Assembly: GCF_001896135.2 (NCBI RefSeq)
Contig: NZ_MPOH02000016.1
Location: 175,209 to 239,208, forward strand
From: Streptomyces phaeoluteigriseus
GTDB lineage: Bacteria > Actinomycetota > Actinomycetes > Streptomycetales > Streptomycetaceae
Direction of reading: 5' to 3'
Length of the DNA stretch: 64,000 nt
A model generated the notes under the pieces. That model saw only the letters and a list, made by a program, of their open reading frames with translations, did not search any database and was not told the DNA's origin. Below are positions 10,261 through 19,136 of this stretch, one piece after another (the stretch's first letter is position 1; the number at the start of each line of letters is the position of its first letter). Both the position numbers and the translations under genes were made by a program.

Positions 10261-10417
10261 TGCCGAACGCGGGAGGCCAGGGAGCCGGACCGGTTGCCGG
10301 ACGCGGGAGGCCCGGGGGTCGGGCCGGTTGCCGAACGCGGGAAGCCCGAGGACCGGACCGGATACCGAACGCGGGAGACTCGGGGTCGGGCCGGGCCGGT
10401 TGCCGGCCGCAGGCCCG
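10261..10417. repeat. 34-bp tandem repeat, about 4.5 copies
   Basis: Units start at 10261, 10295, 10329, 10363 (38 bp) and a partial at 10401. Each begins TGCCGRACGCGGGAGGCC and ends in GGxCCGGT. The array lies between the ABC ATPase stop (10474) and the ROK start (10228), so it is transcribed if these genes form one operon. The copies are contiguous with no spacers. Confidence 0.85.
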
Positions 10418-10473
10418 TCGTCGGCTTTGCGCGCGCCCGCGGCGGAGCCGCACGTGGACCCGGCCCCGTCCTC

Positions 10474-11280
10474 CTACGGGGCGCGTTCCAGCTCGTGCCG
10501 CAGATCGTCCAGGTCGCTTCCGCCCGCCATCTGCCGGGTGAGGTCGTCGAGGGTCGTCTCATCGCGGGCGTGGTTGCCCACCATCGTGCCCCTCTTCAGG
10601 AGGACGAACCGGTCGCCGACCAGGTAGGCGTGGTGGGGGTTGTGGGTGATCAGTACGACACCCAGGCCCTGGTCGCGGGCGGCGGCCACGTACTTCAGGA
10701 CCACGCCGGACTGCTTGACGCCCAGCGCGGCCGTGGGCTCGTCGAGGACCAGGACCTTGGCGCCGAAGTACACCGCGCGGGCGATGGCCACGCACTGGCG
10801 TTCGCCGCCGGAGAGGGTGCCGATGGGCTGGTCGACGTCGCGCAGGTCGATGCCCATGCGCAGGAGTTCGGCGTGGGTGGTGCGGCGCATGAGATCGACG
10901 TCCATGCGCTTGAGGGGGCCGGTGCCCTTGCGGGGTTCCGAGCCGAGGAAGAAGTTGCGCCAGACCGGCATCAGCGGGACGACGGCCAGGTCCTGGTAGA
11001 CGGTGGCGATACCGCGGTCCAGGGCCTCGCGCGGGGAGGACAGCCGGGTCTCCTCGCCGTCGAGGCTCAGGGTGCCGGCGTCGTGCCCGTGCAGCCCGGC
11101 GATGATCTTGATGAGGGTGGACTTGCCCGCGCCGTTGTCGCCGAGGACGCAGGTGATCTCGCCCCCGTGGACCTCCAGGGAGACCCCTTCGAGGGCGCGG
11201 ACGTTGCCGTAGTGCTTGCTGACGCCGGACAGCTCCACGAGCGGCGTACGGCTGTCGGTCGGGGTCGTCGCCGGCGTCAT
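10474..11280 (-). CDS. Sugar ABC transporter ATP-binding protein (single-domain, FrcA-like)
   Basis: 268 residues from ATG 11280 (MTPATTPTDSR), overlapping the permease stop by 4 nt. It has Walker A GDNGAGKST, Q-loop VYQD, signature LSGGERQ, Walker B VLVLDEPTAALG and H-loop ITHN. It is a single nucleotide-binding domain, unlike the fused RbsA/XylG type, and resembles the FrcA group. It energises the adjacent permease for CUT2-type monosaccharide or polyol uptake. The substrate cannot be read from sequence, but the inositol-dehydrogenase-like neighbour hints at a polyol or rare sugar. Confidence 0.92.
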   Translation of the reverse strand: MTPATTPTDSRTPLVELSGVSKHYGNVRALEGVSLEVHGGEITCVLGDNGAGKSTLIKIIAGLHGHDAGTLSLDGEETRLSSPREALDRGIATVYQDLAVVPLMPVWRNFFLGSEPRKGTGPLKRMDVDLMRRTTHAELLRMGIDLRDVDQPIGTLSGGERQCVAIARAVYFGAKVLVLDEPTAALGVKQSGVVLKYVAAARDQGLGVVLITHNPHHAYLVGDRFVLLKRGTMVGNHARDETTLDDLTRQMAGGSDLDDLRHELERAP

Positions 11281-12308
11281 GTGGTGGCCTCCGCGCGCTT
11301 GCGGACCCAGGCGTTGAGCAGGGTCGCGAGGAGCAGCATCGCTCCGAGGAAGAACTTGAACCAGTCGGGGTTCCACTCGGCGAAGACGATGCCCTTGCTC
11401 GTCATGCCGAAGATCAGCGCGCCCACCGCCGATCCGGCCGCGCTGCCGTAGCCGCCGGTGATCAGGCAGCCGCCGATGACGGCCGCGATGATGTAGATCA
11501 GCTCGTTGCCGACGCCCTCGCCGGACTGGACGACGTCGTACGAGAACAGCAGGTGCTGGCCCGAGATCCAGGCGCCGAACGCGACGCCCATGTAGAGGCC
11601 GATCTTGGTCTTCGCGACGGGGACGCCGACCGCGCGGGCCGCGTCCTGGTTGCCGCCGACGGCGAAGATCCAGTTGCCGGCGCGGGTGCGCAGGAGGATC
11701 CAGGAGGCCACCGCGACCAGGCCGAACCACCACAGGATCGTGATCTTGAAGTTGACGTCGCCGACGGTCAGGGTGGACGCGAAGACGTCCCTGGCGGCGG
11801 GGAAGCCCTCCATGTCGGCGATGGTCTTCGTCGAGACGGTGCCGTCGATCAGCTTGGTGAAGCCGAGGTTCATGCCGGTCAGCATCAGGAAGGTGCCGAG
11901 CGTGATGATGAAGCTGGGCAGCTTCGTGCGGGTCAGCATGAAGCCGTTGAAGGCGCCGATGGCCAGGGTGACCAGGAGCGAGACGCCGACGCCGACCCAG
12001 ACGTTCGCCGTCATCTGGTAACTGAACATCGACGACACCAGCGCCGAGGACGTGACCATCACGCCGGCCGAGAGGTCGAACTCGCCGCCGATCATCAGCA
12101 GCGCGACCGGGACGGCCATGATGCCGATCGTCGAGGAGGCGTACAGGACCGTGCTGAGGCTGCTCGCGCGCAGGAAGCTGTCGGCGGCGAAGGCGAAGAA
12201 GACGAACACCGCGAGCGCGCCGACGACCGAGCCCAGCTCGGGGCGGCCGAGGAGCTTGCGCAGCGGAGAGACCCGGAGCAGCCGCTCGTCCGGGGCGAGC
12301 GTGCTCAT
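11277..12308 (-). CDS. Sugar ABC transporter permease (CUT2 / RbsC-FrcC type)
   Basis: 343 residues from ATG 12308 (MSTLAPDERLLRVSP) with about ten hydrophobic segments. It contains the conserved IGGEFDLSAGVMV and TLGTFLMLTGMNLG motifs of the BPD_transp_2 family. Overlaps of 4 nt at both ends (with the binding-protein stop at 12305 and the ATPase start at 11280) show tight operon coupling. The protein forms the membrane channel of the uptake system. Confidence 0.93.
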   Translation of the reverse strand: MSTLAPDERLLRVSPLRKLLGRPELGSVVGALAVFVFFAFAADSFLRASSLSTVLYASSTIGIMAVPVALLMIGGEFDLSAGVMVTSSALVSSMFSYQMTANVWVGVGVSLLVTLAIGAFNGFMLTRTKLPSFIITLGTFLMLTGMNLGFTKLIDGTVSTKTIADMEGFPAARDVFASTLTVGDVNFKITILWWFGLVAVASWILLRTRAGNWIFAVGGNQDAARAVGVPVAKTKIGLYMGVAFGAWISGQHLLFSYDVVQSGEGVGNELIYIIAAVIGGCLITGGYGSAAGSAVGALIFGMTSKGIVFAEWNPDWFKFFLGAMLLLATLLNAWVRKRAEATT

Positions 12309-13308
12309 CGGGTGCCCCGCTCGGTGTACTCGGCCAGCTCGTCCGCCTGGTCCTCGGTGATGATCTGCGGGCCGGTCAGGACGGGCTTGCCGCCGCCGAG
12401 GACGTCGCCGTTGTACTTGTACAGCCACAGCAGGTCGACGGCCTGGTAGCCCTGGAGGTACGGCTGCTGGTCGACGGCGAAGCCGAGGGAGTCGTCCGCC
12501 AGACCGGCGGCGACCTTGGCGTTGAGGTCGAAGGTGTCGATCTCGGCCTTGCTGCCGGCGCCCTCCCTGGCCTTCACGGCGGTGTCGGCGTACGGCGCGC
12601 CGAGGGTGACGACGGCGTCGATCGACGGGTCGGCCTGGAGCTTGGCCTCGATCGCGGACTGCACGTCGGGCATGCTGGTGCCGGTGACGTAGAGGTCGGA
12701 CACCGGGCCGGCGAAGGTCTTGGCGACGCCGTCGCAGCGCTGCTCGTGGCCGACGTTGCCCTGCTCGTGAAGGACGCAGATCGCCTTCTTCTTCCCGCGC
12801 TGGTTCAGCTCCTCGCCGACGGCCTCGCCGGCGATCGTCTCGTCCTGGCCGATGTGGGTGAGCGCGCCGAACGCCTTCGACTCGGCGAGCCGGAGTTCAC
12901 CGTGATCACGGGGATGCCGGCCTTGCGGGCGCGGGCGAGGGCGGCCTTCATCGCGTCGGGCTTGGCGAGGGTGACGATGATGCCGTCGACCCGCTTGTCG
13001 ATCGCCGCGTCGACGAGTTGCGCCTGCTGCTGGGCCTCGTCGTCGTGGGAGTACAGGAAGTTGATGTTGTCCTTGACGGCGGCCTGCTTCGCGCCGCTCT
13101 GGACGATGTCCCAGAAGGTGTCGCCATCGCCCGAGTGGGTGATCATCGCGAAGGTCCAGCGGGGGGTGTTCACCGCTGCCCTGCCCTGCGCGGCCGCGGC
13201 CTCACGGGCGTCCTCGGCACGCTTTCCCCCGGTACTGCTGCATCCCGCGAGGGAGACGCAGAGCACCCCCGCCAAGGCGATCCCTGTCCAGGTCCCAGAA
13301 CGTGCCAC
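12305..13308 (-). CDS. Sugar-binding lipoprotein of the ABC transporter (frameshifted)
   Basis: About 334 residues after repair. The start is GTG 13308, preceded by AGAAGGG about 10 nt upstream. It gives a lipoprotein signal ending in lipobox LAGC (VCVSLAGCSSTGG). The body is a periplasmic-binding-protein-1/RbsB fold: TFAMITHSGDGDTFWDIVQSG, IDKRVDGIIVTLAKPDAM, IPVITVNSG, and at the C-terminus VTLGAPYADTAV and DQQPYLQGYQAVDLL. The frame breaks near 12893: CTCGCCGAG should read CTCGGCCGAG, giving NSGSAESKAFGALTHIGQDE. It captures the substrate for the permease/ATPase pair. A palindromic operator lies about 130 nt upstream. Confidence 0.9.
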
Positions 13309-13431
13309 GAGGCCGTGCCCTTCTTGCCGTGTTCCGACGTACGCGCGCGTCCGGCGTTCTCTCACCGGACGCAAACGCCCCAGTATCGAACACGGGGATC
13401 ATGCGTCTCGTGGCCGGGGATCGCGAGTCGG

Positions 13432-13453
13432 TCGCATTGTCCGGACATTGCGA
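13432..13453. promoter_or_regulatory. GntR operator copy 1 (core TGTCCGGACA)
   Basis: A 22-bp dyad with arms TCGCA/TGCGA around the perfect core TGTCCGGACA (13438-13447), with one symmetric T/T mismatch. It lies between the binding-lipoprotein start (13308) and the end of the GntR gene, in the promoter region of the transport operon. The same core recurs at 14295-14304. Confidence 0.75.
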
Positions 13454-13478
13454 CCAGGGCGGCTCCCCGGGAGGGGTG

Positions 13479-14243
13479 CTACGGCCGCACGAGCAGCTGG
13501 AACTCGAAGGAGTAGCGGGCCGGGCGGTAGATGTGGTCGCCGAACTCGACCGCGCGGCCCGTGTCGTCGAACGTCGTGCGCTGCATGGTGAGCAGCGGGG
13601 CGCCCTCCGGCTCGGCGAGGCGCTCGGCCTCGGCGGCGGTGGCGGCGCGGGCGCCGATGGACTGGCGGGCGCTGTGCAGGGTGATTCCGGCCGACCGCAT
13701 CATCCGGTACAGGCCCGTGGCCTCCAGTTGGGCGGTGTCCAGGTCCAGCAGGCCGGACGGCAGGTGGTTGGAGAGGTACGCCATCGGCTCCCCGTGCGCG
13801 AGCCGCAGCCGCTCCACGCGGTGCACCTCGCTGCCCTCGGCGACCGCGAGTGCGGCCGCGACCTCGGCGGACGCGGGGACGACGGTGTTGATCAGGACCG
13901 TCGTCGCGGGGCGCTGGCCCGCCGCCTCCAGGTCGTCGTAGAGGCTGCTCAGTTCCAGGGGGCGCTTGACCTGGCTGTGCACGACCTGGGTCCCGACACC
14001 CCGGCGGCGGACCAGCAGGCCCTTGTCCACGAGGGACTGGATCGCCTGGCGGACGGTGGGGCGGGACAGGCCGAGCCGGGCCGCCAGCTCGATCTCGTTG
14101 CCCAGCAGGCTGCCGGGGGTGAGCGCCCCGTGCTCGATCGCCGCCTCCAGTTGCTGGGACAGCTGGAAGTACAACGGCACCGGAGAGCTTCGGTCCACAC
14201 GGAGTTCGAGCTGCACGGTCGGGTCCACCTCTGGTTTCGGCAC
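13479..14243 (-). CDS. GntR-family (HutC subfamily) transcriptional regulator
   Basis: 254 residues from GTG 14243. The N-terminal winged helix contains PLYFQLSQQLEAAIEHG and ELAARLGLSRPTVRQAIQSL (recognition helix), with wing VRRRGVGTQV. The C-terminal UTRA effector domain includes LEATGLYRMMR and VEFGDHIYRPARYSFEFQL. It sits between the transport operon and the divergent dehydrogenase and is flanked on each side by a copy of the same palindrome. This is strong circumstantial evidence that it represses both units and is induced by a sugar or its phosphate. Confidence 0.92.
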   Translation of the reverse strand: MPKPEVDPTVQLELRVDRSSPVPLYFQLSQQLEAAIEHGALTPGSLLGNEIELAARLGLSRPTVRQAIQSLVDKGLLVRRRGVGTQVVHSQVKRPLELSSLYDDLEAAGQRPATTVLINTVVPASAEVAAALAVAEGSEVHRVERLRLAHGEPMAYLSNHLPSGLLDLDTAQLEATGLYRMMRSAGITLHSARQSIGARAATAAEAERLAEPEGAPLLTMQRTTFDDTGRAVEFGDHIYRPARYSFEFQLLVRP

Positions 14244-14293
14244 GGGGCCGAGCGTAGCTCCGTGGCCGGTTGACGGGAAGTCGTGTAGTCCGA

Positions 14294-14305
14294 TTGTCCG
14301 GACAA
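14294..14305. promoter_or_regulatory. GntR operator copy 2 (TTGTCCGGACAA)
   Basis: A perfect 12-bp palindrome located 5 bp upstream of a consensus -35 (TTGACA at 14311). It also lies about 50 bp upstream of the GntR start at 14243. One bound regulator could therefore control both the dehydrogenase and its own gene. Confidence 0.75.
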
Positions 14306-14310
14306 ACGCA

Positions 14311-14339
14311 TTGACAGGGTGCGGCCTGCGAGGTCACCT
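14311..14339 (+). promoter_or_regulatory. Promoter of the Gfo/Idh gene, apparently leaderless
   Basis: TTGACA at 14311-14316 is a perfect -35, with 17 bp to TCACCT (14334-14339) as a poor -10. Transcription would begin about 7 nt later, at or next to the ATG at 14347. No Shine-Dalgarno sequence is visible in front of the ATG, which fits a leaderless mRNA. Confidence 0.5.
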
Positions 14340-14346
14340 TGATTCC

Positions 14347-15378
14347 ATGCGCATCGGGGTCATCGGGACGGGCCGCATCGGCACCATTCATGCGAACACA
14401 CTCAGCCGTCACCGCGAGGTCGGATCCCTCATCCTGACGGACGCGGAACCCGCGCGGGCCGCGGATCTGGCGCTGCGGCTGGGCGAGACGGCCGCCCCCG
14501 GGGTCGACGAGATCTTCCGGTGGGGCGTGGACGCGGTGGTGATCACCACCGCGACCTCGGCGCACGCCGAACTCATCGGCCGGGCGGCACGCTCCGGGCT
14601 CCCGGTGTTCTGCGAGAAGCCCATAGCCCTGGACCTGGCGGGCACCCTGGCGGCGATCGCCGAGGTCGAGGCAGCCGGAACGACCCTCCAGATGGGGTTC
14701 CAGCGCCGCTTCGACGCCGGGTACACGGGCGCCCGGGAGGCGGTGCGCTCGGGGCGGCTCGGGCGGCTGCACACCGTGCGCGCGGTGACCTCCGACCAGT
14801 CGCCGCCGCCCGCCGCGTGGCTGCCGGTGTCCGGCGGCCTGTTCCGGGACGCGCTGATCCACGACTTCGACGCACTGCGCTGGGTGACCGGCCGCGAGGT
14901 GGCGGAGGTGTACGCCGCCGGGTCGGACGCCGGGCCCGCGATGTTCCGCGCCGCGGGCGATGTCGACACCGCGGCCGCGGTCCTCACCCTCGACGACGGC
15001 ACCCTCGCCACGGCCACGGCGACACGGCTGAACGGCGCCGGGTACGACGTCCGCATGGAGCTGGCCGGGGAACTCGACCAGGTCGTGGTGGGACTCGACG
15101 ACCGCACACCGATCGCCTCCACCGAGCCGACGGGTCCCCCGGCCGCCGACAAACCGTGGACCGGGTTCCTGGAGCGCTTCGGGCCCGCGTACGAGGCGGA
15201 GCTGATCGCCTTCGTCGATGTCGTACGGGGCGGACGGCCCAACCCCTGCGACGGCCGCGAGGCCCTCCAGGCCCTCCGGATCGCCGAGGCCTGCGAGGTG
15301 TCCCGACGGGAGCGCAGGGCCGTGTCGCTGGCGGAGATCCCTGCGGCACCGGAGGCGACGGGGACGCCGGGGGCGTAG
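14347..15378 (+). CDS. Gfo/Idh/MocA-family oxidoreductase (myo-inositol 2-dehydrogenase-like)
   Basis: 343 residues. The N-terminal Rossmann domain has GVIGTGRIGTIHANTL, followed by TSAHAELIGRAA and the family signature CEKPIALD (CEKP lysine near residue 97). The C-terminal dimerisation domain carries QRRFDAGY and LIHDFDALRW, which includes the conserved HDxD-type catalytic histidine. It resembles inositol 2-dehydrogenase/scyllo-inositol dehydrogenases but could oxidise another polyol or sugar. The gene is divergent from the GntR gene and probably co-regulated with the transporter. Confidence 0.9.
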   Translation: MRIGVIGTGRIGTIHANTLSRHREVGSLILTDAEPARAADLALRLGETAAPGVDEIFRWGVDAVVITTATSAHAELIGRAARSGLPVFCEKPIALDLAGTLAAIAEVEAAGTTLQMGFQRRFDAGYTGAREAVRSGRLGRLHTVRAVTSDQSPPPAAWLPVSGGLFRDALIHDFDALRWVTGREVAEVYAAGSDAGPAMFRAAGDVDTAAAVLTLDDGTLATATATRLNGAGYDVRMELAGELDQVVVGLDDRTPIASTEPTGPPAADKPWTGFLERFGPAYEAELIAFVDVVRGGRPNPCDGREALQALRIAEACEVSRRERRAVSLAEIPAAPEATGTPGA

Positions 15379-15647
15379 GGACGTCGTAGGGGATGTAGGG
15401 ACGTAGGGGCCGTAGGAGCGCCGGGCCCGAGGCCGCGGCGCCCTCGCCCACTCCCCTGCGCCGATCATCCGGCCGAAGGCCCGCTGTCCCGTGCCGGCGG
15501 GGGCGGCGGGGCGGCGGGGGCGGGTCGAAACGGCCGGACGGCCGGCGGTGACGTCAGGGCGCTCCCCGACCGGGCGGGTCGCGGCAGGCCGGGAGCGGGT
15601 CGCGGCAGGCCGGAGCGCTCCTCGTGGGGTCCGCTCCCTTCCGCCGG
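15379..15647. repeat. Convergent intergenic region with short tandem repeats
   Basis: Just past the dehydrogenase stop, 15372-15420 is built of 8-12-bp CGTAGGGG-like units that include the stop TAG itself. Further on, a 21-bp unit GCGGGTCGCGGCAGGCCGGGA occurs twice in tandem (15574-15594 and 15595-15614), 33 bp beyond the P450 stop. Both convergent genes probably terminate here, but I see no clean hairpin. Confidence 0.6.
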
Positions 15648-16835
15648 CTACCAGCGCACCGGCAGGCTCCGCACGCCCCGCATCAGCATGCCCGGCAGCC
15701 ACTCGCCGGGTGGGCCGTCCAGGGCGAGTCCGGGGGCACGCTCGAGGAGGGAGCGCAGGGCGGTGCGGGCCTCCAGGCGGGCCAGGGGAGCGCCCAGGCA
15801 GTAGTGGAGGCCGTGGCCGAAGGCTAGGTGGCCGCGGGTGTCGCGGCGTATGTCGAAGCGGTCCGGGGCCGGGTAGCGGGCGCCGTCGCGGTCGGCGGCG
15901 GTGAGGCCGATCATCACGCCGTCGCCCTGGGCGACGGATGTGCCGGCGATCACCAGGGGCTCGGCGGCGAAGCGAAAGGTGGCGTTCTCCACCGGGCCCT
16001 CGTAGCGCAGGGTCTCCTCGATCGCGCCGTCGAGGAGGGTCATGTCGACACGCAGGTCGGCGAGTTGGCCGGGGTGTGCGAGGAGGGCGTGGACGGCGTT
16101 GGTGATGAGGTTGACCGTCGTCTCGTGGCCGGCGATGAGCAGGACGAACGCCATGCCGCGCAGCTCGCCGGGCGAGAGGCGGTCACCGTCCTCGGCGGTG
16201 GTGCGGATGAGGTCGCTGAGCAGGTCGTCGGCGGGTCCGGCGGCGCGCTTGTCCTCGATCAGCTCCGTGAGGTACTCGGCGAGCCTGACGAAGGCGTCGT
16301 ACTCCTCGGCCCCGCTGGAGGGGGCGACGGCCTCGGTGGACAGCTTGCGGAACTCCGTGCGGTCGATCTCGGGGATGCCGAGCAGCTCGCAGATGACGGT
16401 GATCGGCAGCGGGTAGGCGAGGGAGTCCACGAGGTCGGCGCGGCCGTGCGGGAGCATCGCGTCGAGCAGGTCGTCGGTGATCCGCTGGATCCTCGGGCGC
16501 AGTTCCTCCACGCGGCGCATGGTGAAGGCGCGGGAGACGAGCGCGCGCAGGCGCGTGTGCTGGGGCGGGTCGGCGGTCAGGAGGTACTTGCCGATCAGCT
16601 CCTCGTCGAGGAAGGTCACGCCGATCCGGCTGCCGTCCTTGGCGAGCCGGGGGTCGGCGAGCGCGGCGCGCGCCTCCTCGTGTCCCACGACGAGCCAGGT
16701 CTCGTGGCGGGCGTCGGGCTCGGGCAGCCGCACCTTGTGGATCGGGCCGCGCCGCCTGAGATGCGCGTACACCGGATGCGGGTCGCGTCGGAACCCCTCG
16801 CCGAACTCCGCCAGGTCGATCGTCTCCACCGTCAT
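15648..16835 (-). CDS. Cytochrome P450 (CYP107-like)
   Basis: 395 residues from ATG 16835, preceded by a good GGGAGGGGA ribosome site. Landmarks are the oxygen-binding I-helix LIAGHETTVN, K-helix ETLRYEGPVE (ExxR) and the heme loop FGHGLHYCLGAPLARLE with the Cys ligand. TADPPQHTRLRALVSRAF is the usual C-helix region. The length and motifs fit the CYP105/107 group of Streptomyces monooxygenases. No ferredoxin, ferredoxin reductase or biosynthetic gene cluster adjoins it, so the substrate is unknown and it may rely on redox partners encoded elsewhere. Confidence 0.93.
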   Translation of the reverse strand: MTVETIDLAEFGEGFRRDPHPVYAHLRRRGPIHKVRLPEPDARHETWLVVGHEEARAALADPRLAKDGSRIGVTFLDEELIGKYLLTADPPQHTRLRALVSRAFTMRRVEELRPRIQRITDDLLDAMLPHGRADLVDSLAYPLPITVICELLGIPEIDRTEFRKLSTEAVAPSSGAEEYDAFVRLAEYLTELIEDKRAAGPADDLLSDLIRTTAEDGDRLSPGELRGMAFVLLIAGHETTVNLITNAVHALLAHPGQLADLRVDMTLLDGAIEETLRYEGPVENATFRFAAEPLVIAGTSVAQGDGVMIGLTAADRDGARYPAPDRFDIRRDTRGHLAFGHGLHYCLGAPLARLEARTALRSLLERAPGLALDGPPGEWLPGMLMRGVRSLPVRW

Positions 16836-16908
16836 GCCGTCCCCTCCCGTCACCGCTCCAACGGCCGGGGCGGCTCCCGAGTGCCCACTCCGCCGGGCGG
16901 ATCGCGGT

Positions 16909-17577
16909 TCAGTCCTCGTCCTCCAGCAGTCCCGCGTCGTACGCCAGCAGGGCGATCTGCACCCGGTTGTTGAGGTCGAGCTTGGCCAGGACACGGGAGA
17001 CGTGGGTCTTGACGGTGGCGACACTCATGAACAGTGCGGCGGCGATCTCGGCGTTGGACAGGCCGCGCCCGACGGCGACCGTGACCTCGCGTTCCCGTTC
17101 GCCCAGGACAGCGATCCGGGCACGCGCGCGTGCCCGGCGGTCGTCGGCGGCGGTGCCGGCCACGTGGGCCATCAACTGGCGGGTGACGGTGGGCGACAGG
17201 ACGGGGTCGCCGGCCGCGACCCGGCGTACCGCCTCGACGATCCGGGCGGGCGGGGTGTCCTTGAGGACGAACCCGGCGGCGCCCGCGCGCAGGGCGCGCA
17301 GCACGTGCTCGTCGGCGTGGAAGGTGGTGAGGACGACGACCTGTGGGGCGTCCTCACGGGCACGCAGCCGCCGGGTGGCGGTCAGGCCGTCCACCGACGG
17401 CATCCGGATGTCCATCAGGACGACGTCGGGGCGGGTGCGGTCGACCAGCGCCTCGACCTCGCCGCCGTCGGCGGCCTCACCGACGATCTCGATGTCCTCG
17501 GCGCCGCCCATCATGAGGGACAGACCGGCTCGTACCAGGGGGTCGTCGTCGACGAGGAGGAGTCTGATCGCAGTCAT
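16909..17577 (-). CDS. NarL/LuxR-family response regulator
   Basis: 222 residues from ATG 17577 (MTAIRLLLVDDDPLV). The receiver domain has the acidic pocket DDD (residues 10-12), phospho-acceptor Asp in VVLMDIRMP and LKD with the conserved Lys. The C-terminal LuxR HTH reads LGEREREVTVAVGRGLSNAEIA and MSVATVKTHVSRVLAKLDLNNRVQ. It follows its sensor kinase by 90 bp in the same direction. A three-codon longer reading (MGP) is possible. Confidence 0.93.
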   Translation of the reverse strand: MTAIRLLLVDDDPLVRAGLSLMMGGAEDIEIVGEAADGGEVEALVDRTRPDVVLMDIRMPSVDGLTATRRLRAREDAPQVVVLTTFHADEHVLRALRAGAAGFVLKDTPPARIVEAVRRVAAGDPVLSPTVTRQLMAHVAGTAADDRRARARARIAVLGEREREVTVAVGRGLSNAEIAAALFMSVATVKTHVSRVLAKLDLNNRVQIALLAYDAGLLEDED

Positions 17578-17667
17578 GGGCCCCACGTAATCACGCTCGG
17601 CGCCGGGGAGTTGGCCCTCGGCGGTCGGCGGTCGGCAATCGGCGGTCGGCGGTCGCCGTGGCCGCCG

Positions 17668-18936
17668 TCACGTGGTCAGGGGCCACGGCAGCCAGGCCCG
17701 TACCTCGAAGCCGCCGTCCTCCCGCGGCCCGTGCTCCAGGCGGCCGCCGGTGAGGGCCGCGCGTTCGGTGAGGCCGATCAGGCCCTGGCCGGAGCCGGGG
17801 ACGGGCGGGACGTCGCCCTCCGGGGCGGGGTTGCGGACGGTCACCGTGAGGCCCTCTCCGGGAGCGCCGACCACCACGACGGCGGCCTCCGCGCCCGGCG
17901 CGTGCTTGCGGGTGTTGGTGAGGCACTCCTGGGTGATGCGGTAGGCGGTGCGGCCGACGGAGGCGGGCACGGCACCCGGGTCGCTGACGCGCTGGTCGAG
18001 GGTGACCTTCATGCCCGCCTCGCGGGACTCGGCGACCAGCGCGTCCAGGGCGGCCAGGGTCGGCTGCGGTCGGCCCGCGTCGTCGTGTTCGCCGGCCCTG
18101 AGCACGCCGATGATCTCCCGCAGGTCCTGGAGGGCCTCGTGGGCGCTCTCCCGGATGACCCCGGCCGCGCGCACGATCTCCTCGCGGGGCGCGTCCGGCC
18201 GGAACTCCAGCGCGCCGGCGTGCACGCTGAGCAGGGTGAGCCGGTGGGCGAGCACGTCGTGCATCTCCCGGGCGATGGCCTCACGGGCCAGCCGCTGCGC
18301 CTGCTCGGCCCGCAGCCGGGCCTCCGTCTCCGCGCGCCGGGCCCGGTCGCGCAGGCTCAGCATGAGCTGCCGCCTGGAGCGCACGAGCATGCCCCAGCCG
18401 ATCACCGCGACGGTGATCAGCACGGTCCACACCACGGCCGGCCCGTACTCCAGGTCGGGGTCCGGGCGGGCCCACACCAGCAGCGGGATCACGGCGAGCT
18501 GGAGACCGCCGACCCAGGCGACGTACCGGAAGGGCCGGTGCACGGCGAGGGTGAAGAGGGCGATCGTGCAGGCGCCGGCCGAGGTCGTGGAGAGGAAGGC
18601 GAGGGGGATCGTCGCGGCGGCGAGGCCGAAGGGCCAGCGACGGCGCAGCCACACGGCGGCGCAGGCCAGCGCGCCCAGCAGCTGGTCGGCGACGACGAGG
18701 GAGTGCGGGAGGTTCTCCTGCTCGGTGAGCGTGTCGGCCACCACCAGGCCGAGGACGACGGCCAGCACGAAACAGGTGAAGTCGACGAGCCAGTCGCGCG
18801 CGGTGCGACGGGGCGCCTTGCCCGGCCGTACGGCGTCCGGGTCCGCTTCCGCGGCCACGGCGGACGGCAGCAGCCATCGCCGCGTCGGGAAGATCGCTGC
18901 CTCCGGTGCCGGCGTCGGCCGGTCGTCACCCCTCAT
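17668..18936 (-). CDS. Two-component sensor histidine kinase (HPK7/NarX-like)
   Basis: 422 residues from ATG 18936 (MRGDDRPTP). A TTG three codons upstream is less likely. The N-terminal half has about five hydrophobic membrane segments (residues 50-185) and no large extracellular loop. The HisKA_3 dimerisation motif AREMHDVLAHRLTLL carries the phospho-accepting His, followed by HATPase N-box CLTNTRKHAP and G-box GSGQGLIGLTERA. It pairs with the response regulator immediately downstream. The ligand is unknown and probably sensed in the membrane or cytoplasm. Nothing in the neighbourhood identifies the target genes. Confidence 0.93.
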   Translation of the reverse strand: MRGDDRPTPAPEAAIFPTRRWLLPSAVAAEADPDAVRPGKAPRRTARDWLVDFTCFVLAVVLGLVVADTLTEQENLPHSLVVADQLLGALACAAVWLRRRWPFGLAAATIPLAFLSTTSAGACTIALFTLAVHRPFRYVAWVGGLQLAVIPLLVWARPDPDLEYGPAVVWTVLITVAVIGWGMLVRSRRQLMLSLRDRARRAETEARLRAEQAQRLAREAIAREMHDVLAHRLTLLSVHAGALEFRPDAPREEIVRAAGVIRESAHEALQDLREIIGVLRAGEHDDAGRPQPTLAALDALVAESREAGMKVTLDQRVSDPGAVPASVGRTAYRITQECLTNTRKHAPGAEAAVVVVGAPGEGLTVTVRNPAPEGDVPPVPGSGQGLIGLTERAALTGGRLEHGPREDGGFEVRAWLPWPLTT

Positions 18937-19136
18937 GGTCGACAAATCTACGCAGCTCGGGGCCGCCTCACCCTTCCTCGGCCGGGATCGGCGACCTGCG
19001 CCGGACGGACACCGACGAAAGTCGCACCGCCGCCGACCGACGGTGTACTGCGCACCGCCGACGAGAGCCTTCCGTCGCGAGCGTCTCGCCCCGCGGCCGA
19101 TGTGTGTGGGGGGACCGCGGGGCGAGGGTCCGGGGT

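Noticed and set aside
15648..16835. Biosynthetic gene cluster around the cytochrome P450
   Set aside because: Neighbours are a dehydrogenase, a two-component system and a small protein. There is no synthase, tailoring enzyme or resistance gene.
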